Shown: positions 1-8,079, counted from the first letter of the stretch. The stretch: 32,157 nucleotides of DNA from Cognatundibacterium jejuense (GCF_014284255.1 NZ_JACOFV010000026.1:1-32157); one strand, 5' to 3'. Notes: generated from the letters alone by a model not told the origin. Numbers and translations: made by a program.

Positions 1-1
1 T

Positions 2-514
2 TGGAAAGGCTACCATTGCAACCATTCAGCCGCATCAGCGAACTACTTCCGCACAACTGGAAGCCTGCTCAATAAATCCGATCATCAATCTAAGGATCGG
101 TCAACCTGTGTTGACCGGGTGCTTACGATTCATAAGTCTATTGTGCGAGATAAAGACGTTAAAATTTTTCTTAATCGGCCACGTGTTGGAGACATCATTT
201 CACTTAACTCTAACACCTTAGACTATGTGACCACGCGTACTGAGCGAACAGAAACCGAGTACATTGTCGGAAATGTTACGCGAGTTAATGTACTGAGTCA
301 TTTTGGCAGGTTGTTTTCTGACGAAGAAGGCCGAGTTGTTTCTTACGAGCTTGCAAACCCAGATGATCAGCGTGTTCGTGGTCTCGCAATTAAGTCGATG
401 AAAGAAAACAATGATGGCAATGATGGGAAAGTACATCTTAAGGTCTCAAAAATTGTAAGTGCCCAAGGGGTTGTCAAACGCTATATTGTTCACGATATTT
501 TGGAGATATTCTAA
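2..514 (+). CDS. Hypothetical protein, 5' end beyond window
   Basis: The reading frame is open from base 2 to the TAA at 512-514 with no stop, so the gene starts left of the window; 170 codons are visible. A GTG at 119 could serve as a start, but the open frame upstream makes a longer protein more likely. The C-terminal ~120 residues look like a compact beta-rich domain, with a GRLFSDEEGRVVSYEL segment and a basic end, VKRYIVHDI. I do not recognise the family with confidence; it may be the C-terminal part of a longer two-domain protein. It abuts the next gene (TAA then ATG, no gap), so the two probably form an operon and act together. Confidence 0.65.
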   Translation, partial: WKGYHCNHSAASANYFRTTGSLLNKSDHQSKDRSTCVDRVLTIHKSIVRDKDVKIFLNRPRVGDIISLNSNTLDYVTTRTERTETEYIVGNVTRVNVLSHFGRLFSDEEGRVVSYELANPDDQRVRGLAIKSMKENNDGNDGKVHLKVSKIVSAQGVVKRYIVHDILEIF

Positions 515-1084
515 ATGCCAGCTCAAGCTGAATATTGTGCTGTTTTTACTCAAAAATGTCTTTCGATGGCTGAGTGGGCGGTGTATTGGCAATCTGCTGG
601 CGTGATTGCTACAACTATATTTGGTATTGTCGGGTTGCTCAAAATTTATCAAGAATTAAAACGATTGAACGAGCAAAGAGAAAAAGATATAAGTGATAAA
701 GAGACTGCGGCCAAATTAAAAAGGACTGAATTTTTTTTGGCTCAACATCGCAGGCTCTTTGATGATAAAGACTTGTATTCTGTGCTCTGTTTGATTGATG
801 CTGATTCACCGAAATTGGCAGAAGAAGAAATGTGGGATCAAAAAAGAAAGCTGTTGGCTTTTTTGGAGGAAATTGCACTCTTGGTTAGCTCAAATCAGAT
901 TAATAAAGATGTCGCGTTGTACATGTTTGGCTATTATGCAATTTGTGCTCAAGAGGGGAAAAATTTTCGTGTTGGTATTGACCTGTCAAGGAAGTACTGG
1001 GAGCTGCTATATCGCTTCGTTGATGATGCTAAAATTTATCTAAAAAATAATGAAAATGGTCCTCCAGCCAACATGACTTTATAA
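515..1084 (+). CDS. Membrane-anchored coiled-coil protein, unknown function
   Basis: This 189-aa protein begins at an ATG directly after the upstream stop, with GGAG (502-505) as ribosome binding site inside the preceding gene, so translation is probably coupled. Residues ~25-46 form one hydrophobic membrane segment. Residues ~47-75 are highly charged (KRLNEQREKDISDKE) and probably coiled coil. The rest is a soluble, mainly helical domain facing the cytoplasm. I know no catalytic motif in it. One TM plus a helical cytosolic domain, paired with a soluble partner, is seen in some accessory and defence gene pairs, but that is only an analogy. Confidence 0.65.
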   Translation: MPAQAEYCAVFTQKCLSMAEWAVYWQSAGVIATTIFGIVGLLKIYQELKRLNEQREKDISDKETAAKLKRTEFFLAQHRRLFDDKDLYSVLCLIDADSPKLAEEEMWDQKRKLLAFLEEIALLVSSNQINKDVALYMFGYYAICAQEGKNFRVGIDLSRKYWELLYRFVDDAKIYLKNNENGPPANMTL

Positions 1085-1387
1085 AATTTGTTTGAATTGA
1101 TTTTGTATTAAATAAGAAGCTACAGGTACGTCCTTTATCTCGGACACAAGCAAAAGAGGGGTGATGTGGGGAAAGGGTCGCCACTTTACACGAGAATTTC
1201 GACTCTGCTGACCGACTCTGGTTCGAAAAGATGGCGACTCTGAACTATTGTAACCTCACAGAAAAATAACGTCAAAGAGCATTTTTTTTAAGCACGGTTT
1301 TACATTCGAAAAATAGTTTCATTAAATGCAAAGACCTATTATTATATTTTTCAATTCTTATATTTATGCAAAGGTAGGTTAGTTTAA
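1085..1387. other. Intergenic region, no gene seen
   Basis: No convincing reading frame. The octamer CGACTCTG occurs three times within 43 bases (1200-1207, 1213-1220, 1235-1242). A TCGCCA/TGGCGA pair flanks them (about 1168 and 1231), so the segment could fold as RNA. Nothing more can be supported. Confidence 0.4.
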
Positions 1388-1558
1388 ATGAAGACAATGG
1401 AAAAATGGGATCAACTAAGGAATGAGCTTGAACAGTTTGTAAATGAGCAGAGTAATGGCATTAATTCCTATAGTGAAGAGCAGCTGATGAAGTTTGATGA
1501 GTTAAAGAACGCGCTTAACGATTGCATTAAGATCGTTAGAGACGCACCCAGAGGTTAG
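1388..1558 (+). CDS. Small charged protein, 56 aa
   Basis: ATG at 1388 to TAG at 1556-1558 gives 56 residues starting MKTMEKWDQLRNELEQF. Composition is typical of a real small helical protein: strongly charged, Glu/Lys rich, with heptad-like Leu/Phe spacing. The ribosome binding site is weak (AGG at 1374-1376, rather distant). It stands alone between two non-coding stretches. I do not recognise a family. Composition and the uninterrupted frame are the only support. Confidence 0.45.
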   Translation: MKTMEKWDQLRNELEQFVNEQSNGINSYSEEQLMKFDELKNALNDCIKIVRDAPRG

Positions 1559-1810
1559 TATTTTATTTATTCAAGGGACAGGATGGGTGATTTTGTGAAG
1601 CCGTTGAATAGAAAAGCATAGTAATTTAATTGAGATCAATCTGATGTAATGCGTATGCAGCCTTAGGCTTCGTTCTCTCCCAGCCACCATACTGATGATG
1701 ACACTAGGTTAGTTTTTAGCTCAACTTTACGGTGTTATCCAGATTCAATAGAGTAACTGGTTAAGCCGCTTGCGCGCTTGCCTAAACGATCGGTAAAAAA
1801 ATAATCGAAT

Positions 1811-1840
1811 TTAGCCATTTTTGGTTAAATGTCGTATAAT
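1811..1840 (+). promoter_or_regulatory. Promoter of the structured RNA
   Basis: A perfect TATAAT lies at 1835-1840, with a weak -35 (TTAGCC, 1811-1816) at 18-bp spacing. The predicted start is about 1847, just before a run of stable hairpins ending in a terminator. Confidence 0.5.
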
Positions 1841-1846
1841 TGGATT

Positions 1847-2040
1847 ACTGAAGCCGCATAGGTGTCATGCCGAAAGCCTGCTGAAGTCCGAGAATATCGG
1901 TATGGTTTAGCTGTTAGCGAGGGGTGATGCAAGCTAAGCGCCGCCACAAGAGATTGTGGTTCCACCTGGAGTGGAATATAAAAGAGAGTTCCTCGCGCCA
2001 ATTCCGAAAGCTCCCCAAGTGGGAGCTTTCTCCTTTTTTA
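1847..2040 (+). ncRNA. Candidate structured non-coding RNA (~190 nt)
   Basis: The stretch starts at a consensus -10 box and ends at a strong intrinsic terminator. It contains several perfect helices: CCGA/TCGG (1888-1900), CCACAA-GAGA-TTGTGG (1944-1959), TTCCAC/GTGGAA (1960-1976) and a 10-bp terminator stem (2006-2030). A further helix, TTAGCT/AGCTAA (1907-1912 with 1932-1937), encloses GCGAGG (1917-1922), which is complementary to CCTCGC (1991-1996). That arrangement is a pseudoknot closing over the two middle hairpins. No coding frame fits. I do not recognise a known RNA class: it lacks the conserved blocks of RNase P, tmRNA, SRP and 6S RNAs. It converges on the protein gene at 2038-2589. 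Confidence 0.5.
2006..2040 (+). terminator. Intrinsic terminator of the structured RNA
   Basis: Perfect 10-bp stem GAAAGCTCCC/GGGAGCTTTC (2006-2015 with 2021-2030), 5-nt loop, then TCCTTTTTT. The stop codon of the convergent gene lies inside the T tract. Confidence 0.85.
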
Positions 2041-2589
2041 CTTGGGAAATCTGCCTTCCCAGCAATCCCCTAATAGTTCTTCAAATGCAATGGGCTTTCC
2101 ATATGATGGAGTGTCATACATTACATTTTCAGCGTAGGCTGACTCAATTACTACTTTAATGTATTTTTGTTGGCCGTCAGGGGTAACCTTCCGAAGCTTT
2201 ATAAACACGTAATAAGTAATTGGTGGTTTTCCTGCGACAATCGGCGCTAGAAGTTCCAGGAAAACAACGTTGTGTTTTTTCGTAAAGTGAACCCTCTCCC
2301 TTTCTGTTAGCATTTTACTTATTATTCGCGGAAGCTCTAGTGACAGTTCGTACCTCGCTGTGCAAAAAATTCTATGGCGAGGACTTTCTTGTGATCCGTC
2401 GTAAACAAAATGAGAGTTGGGGATTTCTTCGCCTTCTATAGGGCTTCTTGACCAGCAATGACATGAAAACGTCACTTCAACAGGTGCTGTTTTTGATCCG
2501 CGCCTTAGTTTGAATGTTGAGTTTTGCCGAAAGGTTTTTAGGTGGGATAGGTCGTATGTCTTTCCATCAATTATGTACTTTTGCTGCAT
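2038..2589 (-). CDS. Conserved-looking protein of unknown function
   Basis: I start this at the ATG at 2589 (183 aa; AGAAG upstream). A TTG at 2628 would add 13 residues and has no better ribosome binding site. The N-terminus IIDGKTYDLSHLKTF looks like the start of a compact domain. A beta-rich core follows with FSCHCWSR, and the C-terminal half (KHNVVFLELLAP through VVIESAYAEN) recalls small RelE/barnase-like folds. That last comparison is my impression from residue pattern only. The gene converges on the structured RNA with its stop in the RNA's terminator, so the two may form one unit. Confidence 0.65.
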   Translation of the reverse strand: MQQKYIIDGKTYDLSHLKTFRQNSTFKLRRGSKTAPVEVTFSCHCWSRSPIEGEEIPNSHFVYDGSQESPRHRIFCTARYELSLELPRIISKMLTERERVHFTKKHNVVFLELLAPIVAGKPPITYYVFIKLRKVTPDGQQKYIKVVIESAYAENVMYDTPSYGKPIAFEELLGDCWEGRFPK

Positions 2590-2717
2590 GTCGCTTCTTA
2601 AAATGTAAATTTGATGGTTAATACGCAATAATAGCGCATTCCCCGAAGCTGTAGCGTTTGGAGTGTTAATGATGAATTGTAGAACGGGGCTGATAATTGT
2701 AGATCGGCATTAGAATG

Positions 2718-2751
2718 AAAAAAGGGCTTACATCGCTGTAAGCCCTTCTTT
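2718..2751. terminator. Bidirectional terminator, probably the original tRNA-Phe terminator
   Basis: Perfect 10-bp stem AAGGGCTTAC/GTAAGCCCTT (2722-2731 with 2738-2747), A-run on the left and T-run on the right, so it works on both strands. It lies just beyond attL, where transcription of an uninterrupted tRNA-Phe on the minus strand would have ended. Confidence 0.8.
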
Positions 2752-2764
2752 TTACTACTTAATT

Positions 2765-2813
2765 CTTGGTGGCCCGGGGCGGAATCGAACCACCGACACA
2801 AGGATTTTCAATC
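2765..2813 (-). repeat. attL: 49-bp duplicate of tRNA-Phe 3' part
   Basis: Identical over 49 bases to 18859-18907. It contains 47 nt of tRNA-Phe from the 3' CCA to the anticodon loop (minus strand), and then the sequence diverges. The 5' half of the tRNA is missing, so this is a displaced fragment and not a working gene. It marks the left boundary of the element. Confidence 0.95.
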
Positions 2814-2904
2814 ATTATTTCTATCATTTTTCATCACTATGAGAATCTCTAAAAATTAACTAAGTTATTGATTTAAAATGATTTTGTTATTTTCGTTGAT
2901 TTCC

Positions 2905-2951
2905 ATTAGTTGCCATTGATTGCCATTGTGGTGTAGCCTATACGTAGCCTA
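2905..2951. promoter_or_regulatory. Probable integrase arm-type sites, left end
   Basis: Two direct copies of TTGCCATTG (2910-2918, 2920-2928), 10 bp apart, are followed by the 19-bp sequence GTAGCCTATACGTAGCCTA (2933-2951). That 19-mer recurs exactly at 18785-18803 near the other end. Placement beside the att sites fits accessory binding sites for integrase or excisionase; here they also overlap the integrase promoter region. Confidence 0.55.
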
Positions 2952-2972
2952 ATCTGAAATAAGGATAATGTT

Positions 2973-4364
2973 ATGTTTGAATACCCCAGCAAAATAAAGT
3001 TAACCAAAAGTGAAATTGATAGATTGCCATTTTCAGCAGAGAAGCAAATAACTATCCATGATTTGCAATTGCAGGGATTTGCAATTCGCATTGGTTCGGC
3101 AAGTAAAACTTTCATTGTCTATAAGCGAACGCCATATGGCGTTCCTAAGCGTGTAACAATCGGACGCTATGGACATTTGACCGTTGATCAGGCTCGTGTT
3201 TTAGCACAACAGGAATTAGCAAAAATTGCTCAAGGTATTGATCCGAATCAGGTAAAAAAAGAAGCCATTGAAAAACATAAAAAAGATGCTGAAGTAGAAA
3301 GCCAAACATTGCAATGGCTATTAGAAGAATATAAGCAGGAACATTTGATTGATGAAAAGGGTGGGAAATCAGGCACGCTAACATCTATGAAATCGTGTAT
3401 GGATTACATGAGCCAAAGAACTATTACTTTACTCAAAAAGAATCCAAATGATGAGTGGGTCATTGATCGGAAAATTGAGTTAGAAAGCTGGTTGAATCGT
3501 CCGTTCCGCCAAATAACAAGAGAAGAAATTTTGGAAAGATTTGATTATTTTAATCGGGCATTACCGACGAAAATATCAAAGAAGGGGTTAGCTCCAATTG
3601 TGCGGACCCATCAGGTTGCTTTCACACTTTTAAATTCGGCCTACAATTTTATAATTCCACGATTGCAGTTAGATGAAAAAGAAAATTTCAGGAATCCAGT
3701 AGATGTTTTAAAGGTGTACAAGCGCTGGAAAGCTACGAATGTAAAAACTAGACATGTAGAGTTCCAAAAGGTTGAAATTGCAGATTGGTGGAATGCCATT
3801 GAAAAATATAGCGAAGTTAATCCAGTAGCGTCAGCATACATTTTATTTAGTTTGCTACAGGCTGGGCGCTCTATTGATATTGCCAATATGCAGTGGAGCC
3901 AGGTAGATTTTGAATTAAATCAGGTAACTTATTTTGAAACAAAAAACGGGGAAGACTACACTTTTCCAATAAGTAAATTGGCTTGTGAAATTTTAAAAAA
4001 GCTTTGGGAAATTCATCTAAAAATTGATAAGGAAGCGAAAGAATATCCATTTGTTTTTGCTTATCCAGAAAGTGAAACTGGGCATATTCCGCAGGATGCA
4101 CGACATCATTTCAAACAGCTTGAAGAACTCAGTGGGAAATTTGTTTCTCATCACGATTTACGCAGGACTTGGGGTAGTGCTGCCCATCTAATGCAAGCAG
4201 ATGGACGGATAATTAATTATTGCTTGAAACATAAAATGACAGATGTTAATGTCCGTTATTTGCTGAGAAACCAAGGGGCAATTCTGGAGACTTTGCAGAC
4301 AGTGGAAAATTTTTTCATAAGCCAAGTTGAAAAATTTCGCCAAATTAAAACGACTAAAAACTAA
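2973..4364 (+). CDS. int: Tyrosine recombinase / integrase (DUF4102 type)
   Basis: This 463-aa protein carries out site-specific recombination between the element and tRNA-Phe. The N-terminal ~100 residues have the DUF4102 layout typical of tRNA-targeting integrases (LQGFAIRIGSASKTFIVYKR, then RVTIGRYGHLTVDQAR). A core-binding region follows, then the catalytic domain with Arg299 (LLQAGRSIDI), Lys in TKNGEDY, His394-x-x-Arg397 (HHDLRRTW), His420 and the nucleophile Tyr429 (VNVRYLL). Length is normal for the family and all catalytic residues are present, so it should be active. AAGGATAATGTT before the ATG serves as ribosome binding site. The next gene follows after 18 nt and may be co-transcribed. 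Confidence 0.95.
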   Translation: MFEYPSKIKLTKSEIDRLPFSAEKQITIHDLQLQGFAIRIGSASKTFIVYKRTPYGVPKRVTIGRYGHLTVDQARVLAQQELAKIAQGIDPNQVKKEAIEKHKKDAEVESQTLQWLLEEYKQEHLIDEKGGKSGTLTSMKSCMDYMSQRTITLLKKNPNDEWVIDRKIELESWLNRPFRQITREEILERFDYFNRALPTKISKKGLAPIVRTHQVAFTLLNSAYNFIIPRLQLDEKENFRNPVDVLKVYKRWKATNVKTRHVEFQKVEIADWWNAIEKYSEVNPVASAYILFSLLQAGRSIDIANMQWSQVDFELNQVTYFETKNGEDYTFPISKLACEILKKLWEIHLKIDKEAKEYPFVFAYPESETGHIPQDARHHFKQLEELSGKFVSHHDLRRTWGSAAHLMQADGRIINYCLKHKMTDVNVRYLLRNQGAILETLQTVENFFISQVEKFRQIKTTKN

Positions 4365-4382
4365 TCTGCATTTGGTTCCCAT

Positions 4383-5594
4383 ATGAATACTGAAGACTTT
4401 TTATATAAGCTAAAAAAGCTGCCACCAGATACGCCAATGACTGCGATTCATATCGCAGCTATTTTAGAGACATTATCAGGCAACCTAAAATTAAAGGCTA
4501 ATACTGATTTTGATAGCCTTTCTCAGTCAAAATTAATTGATGAAGAAATGCTTGCTGATTGGTTAGGTGAATCGCCTTCAACCTTGCAAAAATGGCGAGT
4601 AAAAGGTGGTGGTCCGCAATTTGTTCGTCTACCGAAATCTGTTCGTTATTCTGTTGGAGCCGTTAGAGATTGGATTGAAACTCATACCGTATCTTCAACT
4701 AGTGAAGCTCATGTAAAGGGTCTCACCAAATTTGAAACTGATGAAGATTTTGGAAAACAAAGTTCTTCATTCTTGGATTTATATCCGGTCATTATTTATG
4801 AAAACAAATATCTCGGATTTTTCCGTAGTTTAGATAATGGCTGTGAAATTGAGCCTGATGGTTTTAAGTTGGTAAGAGTAATGACTCTTTCCGCTTTGCA
4901 GCCGCCGACAGTGCCAGAAAATCAAAACGAGCTAAAAGATCTGTTGGTTGCGCTGAATGAAATGACGAATTTGATTGCAAAAAATCCTGGTGAAGCCAGA
5001 AAAAAATATGGCGACTGGGAAAAAAGAATGACAGATACGCAGCGGTTAGGCTATTTCGAATCCGCGTTGGCATTTAATCTTGATTTCGCCAAAGAAATTG
5101 CCGAAGGTTTTTCTCACAATTTCTTGGCTGAAAATTTTAATCCAGCTCTTTGGTTTTGGAAAAATATAGTTGAGCAAGATGAAGTAAATTTTTGCCGTGA
5201 AAATCCAGTATATGCATTTGAATATTTGAAAGAAATTGGCGTCAATATTAATCGCCCAGTAGAAATTGTTGATGCACACAACAATGAAATTTTTTCTGGG
5301 ACTGTAGCTCATATAATGGCAGACACATTCGCTGAAAATTTCCACTTGAATTATCCGAATCAAGAATCCCCATACTATCAGCAATTATTATTAGGTTTAT
5401 TGGAAAATGGCCTTGATGTAAATTCTGATGACAAGTCCGCCAAAAGTCCAATTTCAATTGCAGAAGAAATCAATCATTCATGCGGGGTTCAGATTAGTCT
5501 CTTTGCAAAAGGGTTTAATAGTTTTCAATTGAATAAAAAACTGCAAGCATCTTTATCTGGGGAAACAAAAGAAAAGTTTAAGCAGAATTTTTAG
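4383..5594 (+). CDS. Helix-turn-helix protein with unknown C-terminal domain
   Basis: The protein has 403 residues. Residues ~52-101 form an excisionase/AlpA-like helix-turn-helix (MLADWLGESPSTLQKWRVKG, then RLPKSVRYSVGAVRDWIETH), the pattern of small recombination-directionality or regulatory proteins. The remaining ~300 residues are mainly helical; the stretch around GLLENGLDVNSDDKSAKSPI resembles an ankyrin-like repeat, but I cannot name the domain. The position 18 nt behind the integrase suggests a role in excision or control of the integrase. It is much larger than ordinary excisionases, so a fusion to a second function is likely. No strong ribosome binding site is visible. Confidence 0.7.
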   Translation: MNTEDFLYKLKKLPPDTPMTAIHIAAILETLSGNLKLKANTDFDSLSQSKLIDEEMLADWLGESPSTLQKWRVKGGGPQFVRLPKSVRYSVGAVRDWIETHTVSSTSEAHVKGLTKFETDEDFGKQSSSFLDLYPVIIYENKYLGFFRSLDNGCEIEPDGFKLVRVMTLSALQPPTVPENQNELKDLLVALNEMTNLIAKNPGEARKKYGDWEKRMTDTQRLGYFESALAFNLDFAKEIAEGFSHNFLAENFNPALWFWKNIVEQDEVNFCRENPVYAFEYLKEIGVNINRPVEIVDAHNNEIFSGTVAHIMADTFAENFHLNYPNQESPYYQQLLLGLLENGLDVNSDDKSAKSPISIAEEINHSCGVQISLFAKGFNSFQLNKKLQASLSGETKEKFKQNF

Positions 5595-5604
5595 CCCGTG
5601 ATAA

Positions 5605-6456
5605 TTATCGTTTACTTTCACCTAATAAGTTGGCAGCAATTTTTTTTGCAGTCTCAAAATCTTCGCGTTGAATACAGTCTTTAATTTCAATGATATTAAC
5701 TGCACTTAAAAATTCTTCATAAATATCGTGTGATTTCAAAATTTGAACGCACGGTTCACAAAGTAATAAGCCTTTCACAAGATATTCCATTTGCGCCATG
5801 CTTTCACCAACATCAATGGCGATTCTCCACATCGCCATTATTCCACCTAATAATTTCAAAGACGGAATAAAGTATCCATTGCGGTAAGCCGTAACAACAG
5901 CATTAATTTTTGGGTGACTTTCCGGTTTGGAAAAATGCAAATTTCCCCATTCTGATTTCGGTATGAGTAGTTGAGCTACCGTATTAAATCTAACTAAATA
6001 TGGAGCGCCACGAGACCTCATGTCGTGCATGTCGCCGCAAATCGCATCCACCATTGCCCATAACTCTTTTGATTCATGCGAAAGAGCATCAGATTTAAAT
6101 TCAAATATTCTCCAAATTGGGACAATTTTATTTTCTTCATACAAACCAGTCTCAAACACAGCTAATGAGCCTGGTACATGCCTTTCTTGGGTAACCCTTT
6201 TCAAGACGACTTCATTTGGATTTGCTGATCCAATTTGATAGTCTTTCCACCGAATTTCTGGAATATCCCCGCTCGCTTGCAATCTGTATATAGGAACATC
6301 CCCATAGCCGCTAAAGACCAGCTTATTCAGGTCATTTATTTCTCTTGTATTTTTACTTTCGAAGATAAATGAAAGCCACGCCTTGGTTTTCATTCTTTCT
6401 AGTAGCGTCTTCTTTGGCGCTCCATTTGCATTTTGGTCTTTAATCAAGATAGCCAC
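5605..6456 (-). CDS. Hypothetical protein
   Basis: This 283-aa protein is of a family I do not recognise. The start is uncertain: GTG at 6456 is the first start codon, no clear ribosome binding site precedes it, and the frame is open further upstream. It appears soluble, with a mixed alpha/beta N-terminal half (VPIYRLQASGDIPEIRWKDY) and a helical C-terminal half; there is no signal peptide or metal motif. It converges on the helix-turn-helix gene with a 10-bp gap and is divergent from the small gene at 6741, sharing a regulatory region with it. Confidence 0.65.
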   Translation of the reverse strand: MAILIKDQNANGAPKKTLLERMKTKAWLSFIFESKNTREINDLNKLVFSGYGDVPIYRLQASGDIPEIRWKDYQIGSANPNEVVLKRVTQERHVPGSLAVFETGLYEENKIVPIWRIFEFKSDALSHESKELWAMVDAICGDMHDMRSRGAPYLVRFNTVAQLLIPKSEWGNLHFSKPESHPKINAVVTAYRNGYFIPSLKLLGGIMAMWRIAIDVGESMAQMEYLVKGLLLCEPCVQILKSHDIYEEFLSAVNIIEIKDCIQREDFETAKKIAANLLGESKR

Positions 6457-6740
6457 CAGAAAATCAAAACGAATAGTGTAGCAAAGAAATACTTGATTCG
6501 ACCTACGGGTGCAAACTATTAGTTTTAAGTCCTAAGTGGTCTCAACCACTTTTTTTAAAATACCCCCCGCAACAACCACTTTACCAACTAGTGGCGATTG
6601 AAGATTAAAAATACAGTAAAACGAAAAAAAATTTAGGGCAAATATTCACGGGTGGAAAGTATTAGTTTTAACACTTAGAAAATCTAAAGCAAAAGAAATA
6701 TAATTTTTTCGTTGGGCAAATTTAACTAAGGAGATAAAAA
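6457..6740. promoter_or_regulatory. Divergent control region with repeats
   Basis: A near-identical 22-bp direct repeat (two mismatches, core TATTAGTTTTAA) occurs at 6507-6528 and 6650-6671. The right copy sits just before a promoter with perfect TATAAT (6699-6704; weak -35 at 6675-6680) for the gene at 6741. The left copy overlaps a possible minus-strand -35 (TTGCAC) for the gene ending at 5605. Between them are AAGTGGT/ACCACTT with a T-run (6534-6556, terminator-like) and a CCACT/AGTGG pair (6576-6594). This layout fits an operator region for an element regulator. Confidence 0.5.
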
Positions 6741-7136
6741 ATGAACCACCTAAAAAAAAGAAATACCGAGCAAAAAATTTACATGAAAAGTTATGAGCAG
6801 CTTTCAGTCAACGAAATGATTGAAGAAGATTGGGATGAATATCTTGATGCCGATACACATGAAGAGTATACCGTGCGAGATTATCAAATCGGCTATTGGG
6901 ATATGGGTGAGTATGGCGAACAAATTATCAGGGCAACTTGTGAAGAGTTAGCCGAAGACAGTTTTCTTTGCGAATACCAACCAAAGCGAAAATGCCAACC
7001 CTACATTGCCCGTTGCGAAACACTTGCCGAAGTAGCAGAACGCATTGCATCAGGTGACAAAAGCTTACCCAGCGATGGACAGACATGGCGATTTGAAGAT
7101 GCAGGGAATATGTATTACGAAGCAATGTGCCATTGA
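6741..7136 (+). CDS. Small acidic hypothetical protein
   Basis: The protein has 131 residues, with AGGAG at 6730-6734 before the ATG. It is strongly acidic (MIEEDWDEYLDADTHEEYTV) with many Tyr, Glu and Asp, soluble, with no known motif. Acidic proteins on mobile elements are sometimes DNA mimics, but nothing specific supports that here. It is first in a row of three short plus-strand genes before the helicase gene, and probably belongs to element maintenance or cargo. Confidence 0.65.
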   Translation: MNHLKKRNTEQKIYMKSYEQLSVNEMIEEDWDEYLDADTHEEYTVRDYQIGYWDMGEYGEQIIRATCEELAEDSFLCEYQPKRKCQPYIARCETLAEVAERIASGDKSLPSDGQTWRFEDAGNMYYEAMCH

Positions 7137-7235
7137 TGTGGAAACGAATTTGGCGATAGAAATTAACATCGCTTAATACTGAAGTATGTAGCAAAAAAAG
7201 GAGCAGTAAAAAACATTTAAACGAAAGGAAATCGT

Positions 7236-7526
7236 ATGCGAGTCATTAAAGATGCAATTCAAAATAAGCAGGTTCTATTAATTTTATATAAGGGCTTACC
7301 ACGAATAATTGAAGCCTATATTTGCGGTAAGAACTCAACAGGTCAAGAGTTTGTTCGTGGCTATCAAATCGGTGGCACAAGTTGTACCGATGATATTGGA
7401 TGGAAAATATTGGATATGAAAAAAATCCAAGCGGCGATTGAAATACCTGAACACCACTTCGCCAAACCAAGGCAAGGTTATGTCAGAAATGACCCAGTCA
7501 TTACCACCGTTTATGCACAGGTGTAA
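7236..7526 (+). CDS. Small WYL-like protein
   Basis: The protein has 96 residues with a good ribosome binding site (AAAGGAAA). The pattern of an N-terminal IKDAIQNKQVLLILYKGLPR, then an FVRGYQIGGTS stretch and GWKILDMKKIQ, matches a widespread family of ~100-aa stand-alone proteins that resemble the WYL sensory domain (a small SH3-like beta barrel thought to bind nucleic acid or nucleotide ligands). There is no helix-turn-helix in this protein, so it is probably a ligand- or partner-binding module and not a repressor by itself. The family resemblance is from memory. Confidence 0.65.
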   Translation: MRVIKDAIQNKQVLLILYKGLPRIIEAYICGKNSTGQEFVRGYQIGGTSCTDDIGWKILDMKKIQAAIEIPEHHFAKPRQGYVRNDPVITTVYAQV

Positions 7527-7752
7527 AACAGCATAAGCAGTTAATAGCCCAAGACAATAAGAAAAAGTAGTGGGCTATTTAGCAGCCAATGTTAGAAGTA
7601 GTAGCAAGAAGTAGAAATAAAAATACAGCGACCATGTCCCCCATAAATAGAGCGATTTTGCTGGAAGTAGCGGCAACCCAACATCTCAAAACTATCTGAG
7701 ATTGGAAGTAAAAAAAACAAAAATGCAATCCACTATTTAAAAAGGAAAAATC
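7527..7752 (+). other. Intergenic leader with short repeats
   Basis: No gene. A TAGCCCA/TGGGCTA hairpin (7545-7577) may end the upstream transcript. GAAGTAG occurs at 7595, 7608 and 7674, with a near copy (GAAGTAA) at 7705. ATCTCA/TGAGAT form another hairpin (7683-7702). It could be a leader of the gene at 7753. Confidence 0.4.
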
Positions 7753-8079
7753 ATGGATAACCACCAAAAAAAGCAATTAATTCGTTCTGCAATCTCAGGC
7801 ATTGAAACCATCATTGATGTTTCAAACCTAGCCGGAATCCCATTAACTAAAACGCTGAATGCAGAAAGCCTTAAATTGTGGGCTGATGTGATTGCAGCTT
7901 TGCACGAAGAAATGAGTGGCGAAGAAATGGGAATCATGTTTGCCTTAATTCTTGATGTTGCCAACAGGGGCAACACTATCAGTGAAGTAAAAAATATTTG
8001 CGTGATAGATATAGGCGACCAGTTTGCGATGCAGGTTGAATTAAAAACGAGACCTGAACATGCAACGACCATTCATTAA
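7753..8079 (+). CDS. Small hypothetical protein
   Basis: This 108-aa protein is probably helical and soluble, of a family I do not recognise. The ribosome binding region GGAAAAATCATG is identical to that of the helicase gene at 8223, which supports both starts. The sequence (AISGIETIIDVSNLAGIPLT, then WADVIAALHEEMSGEEMG) has no metal or nucleotide motif. Position directly before the replication helicase suggests a role in element maintenance, which is inference only. Confidence 0.6.
   Translation: MDNHQKKQLIRSAISGIETIIDVSNLAGIPLTKTLNAESLKLWADVIAALHEEMSGEEMGIMFALILDVANRGNTISEVKNICVIDIGDQFAMQVELKTRPEHATTIH

Noticed and set aside
1917..1999. tRNA-like acceptor (GCGAGG with CCTCGC-GCCA) in the structured RNA
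   Set aside because: The inner hairpins have 4- and 5-nt loops and no T-loop consensus, so it is not a tRNA.
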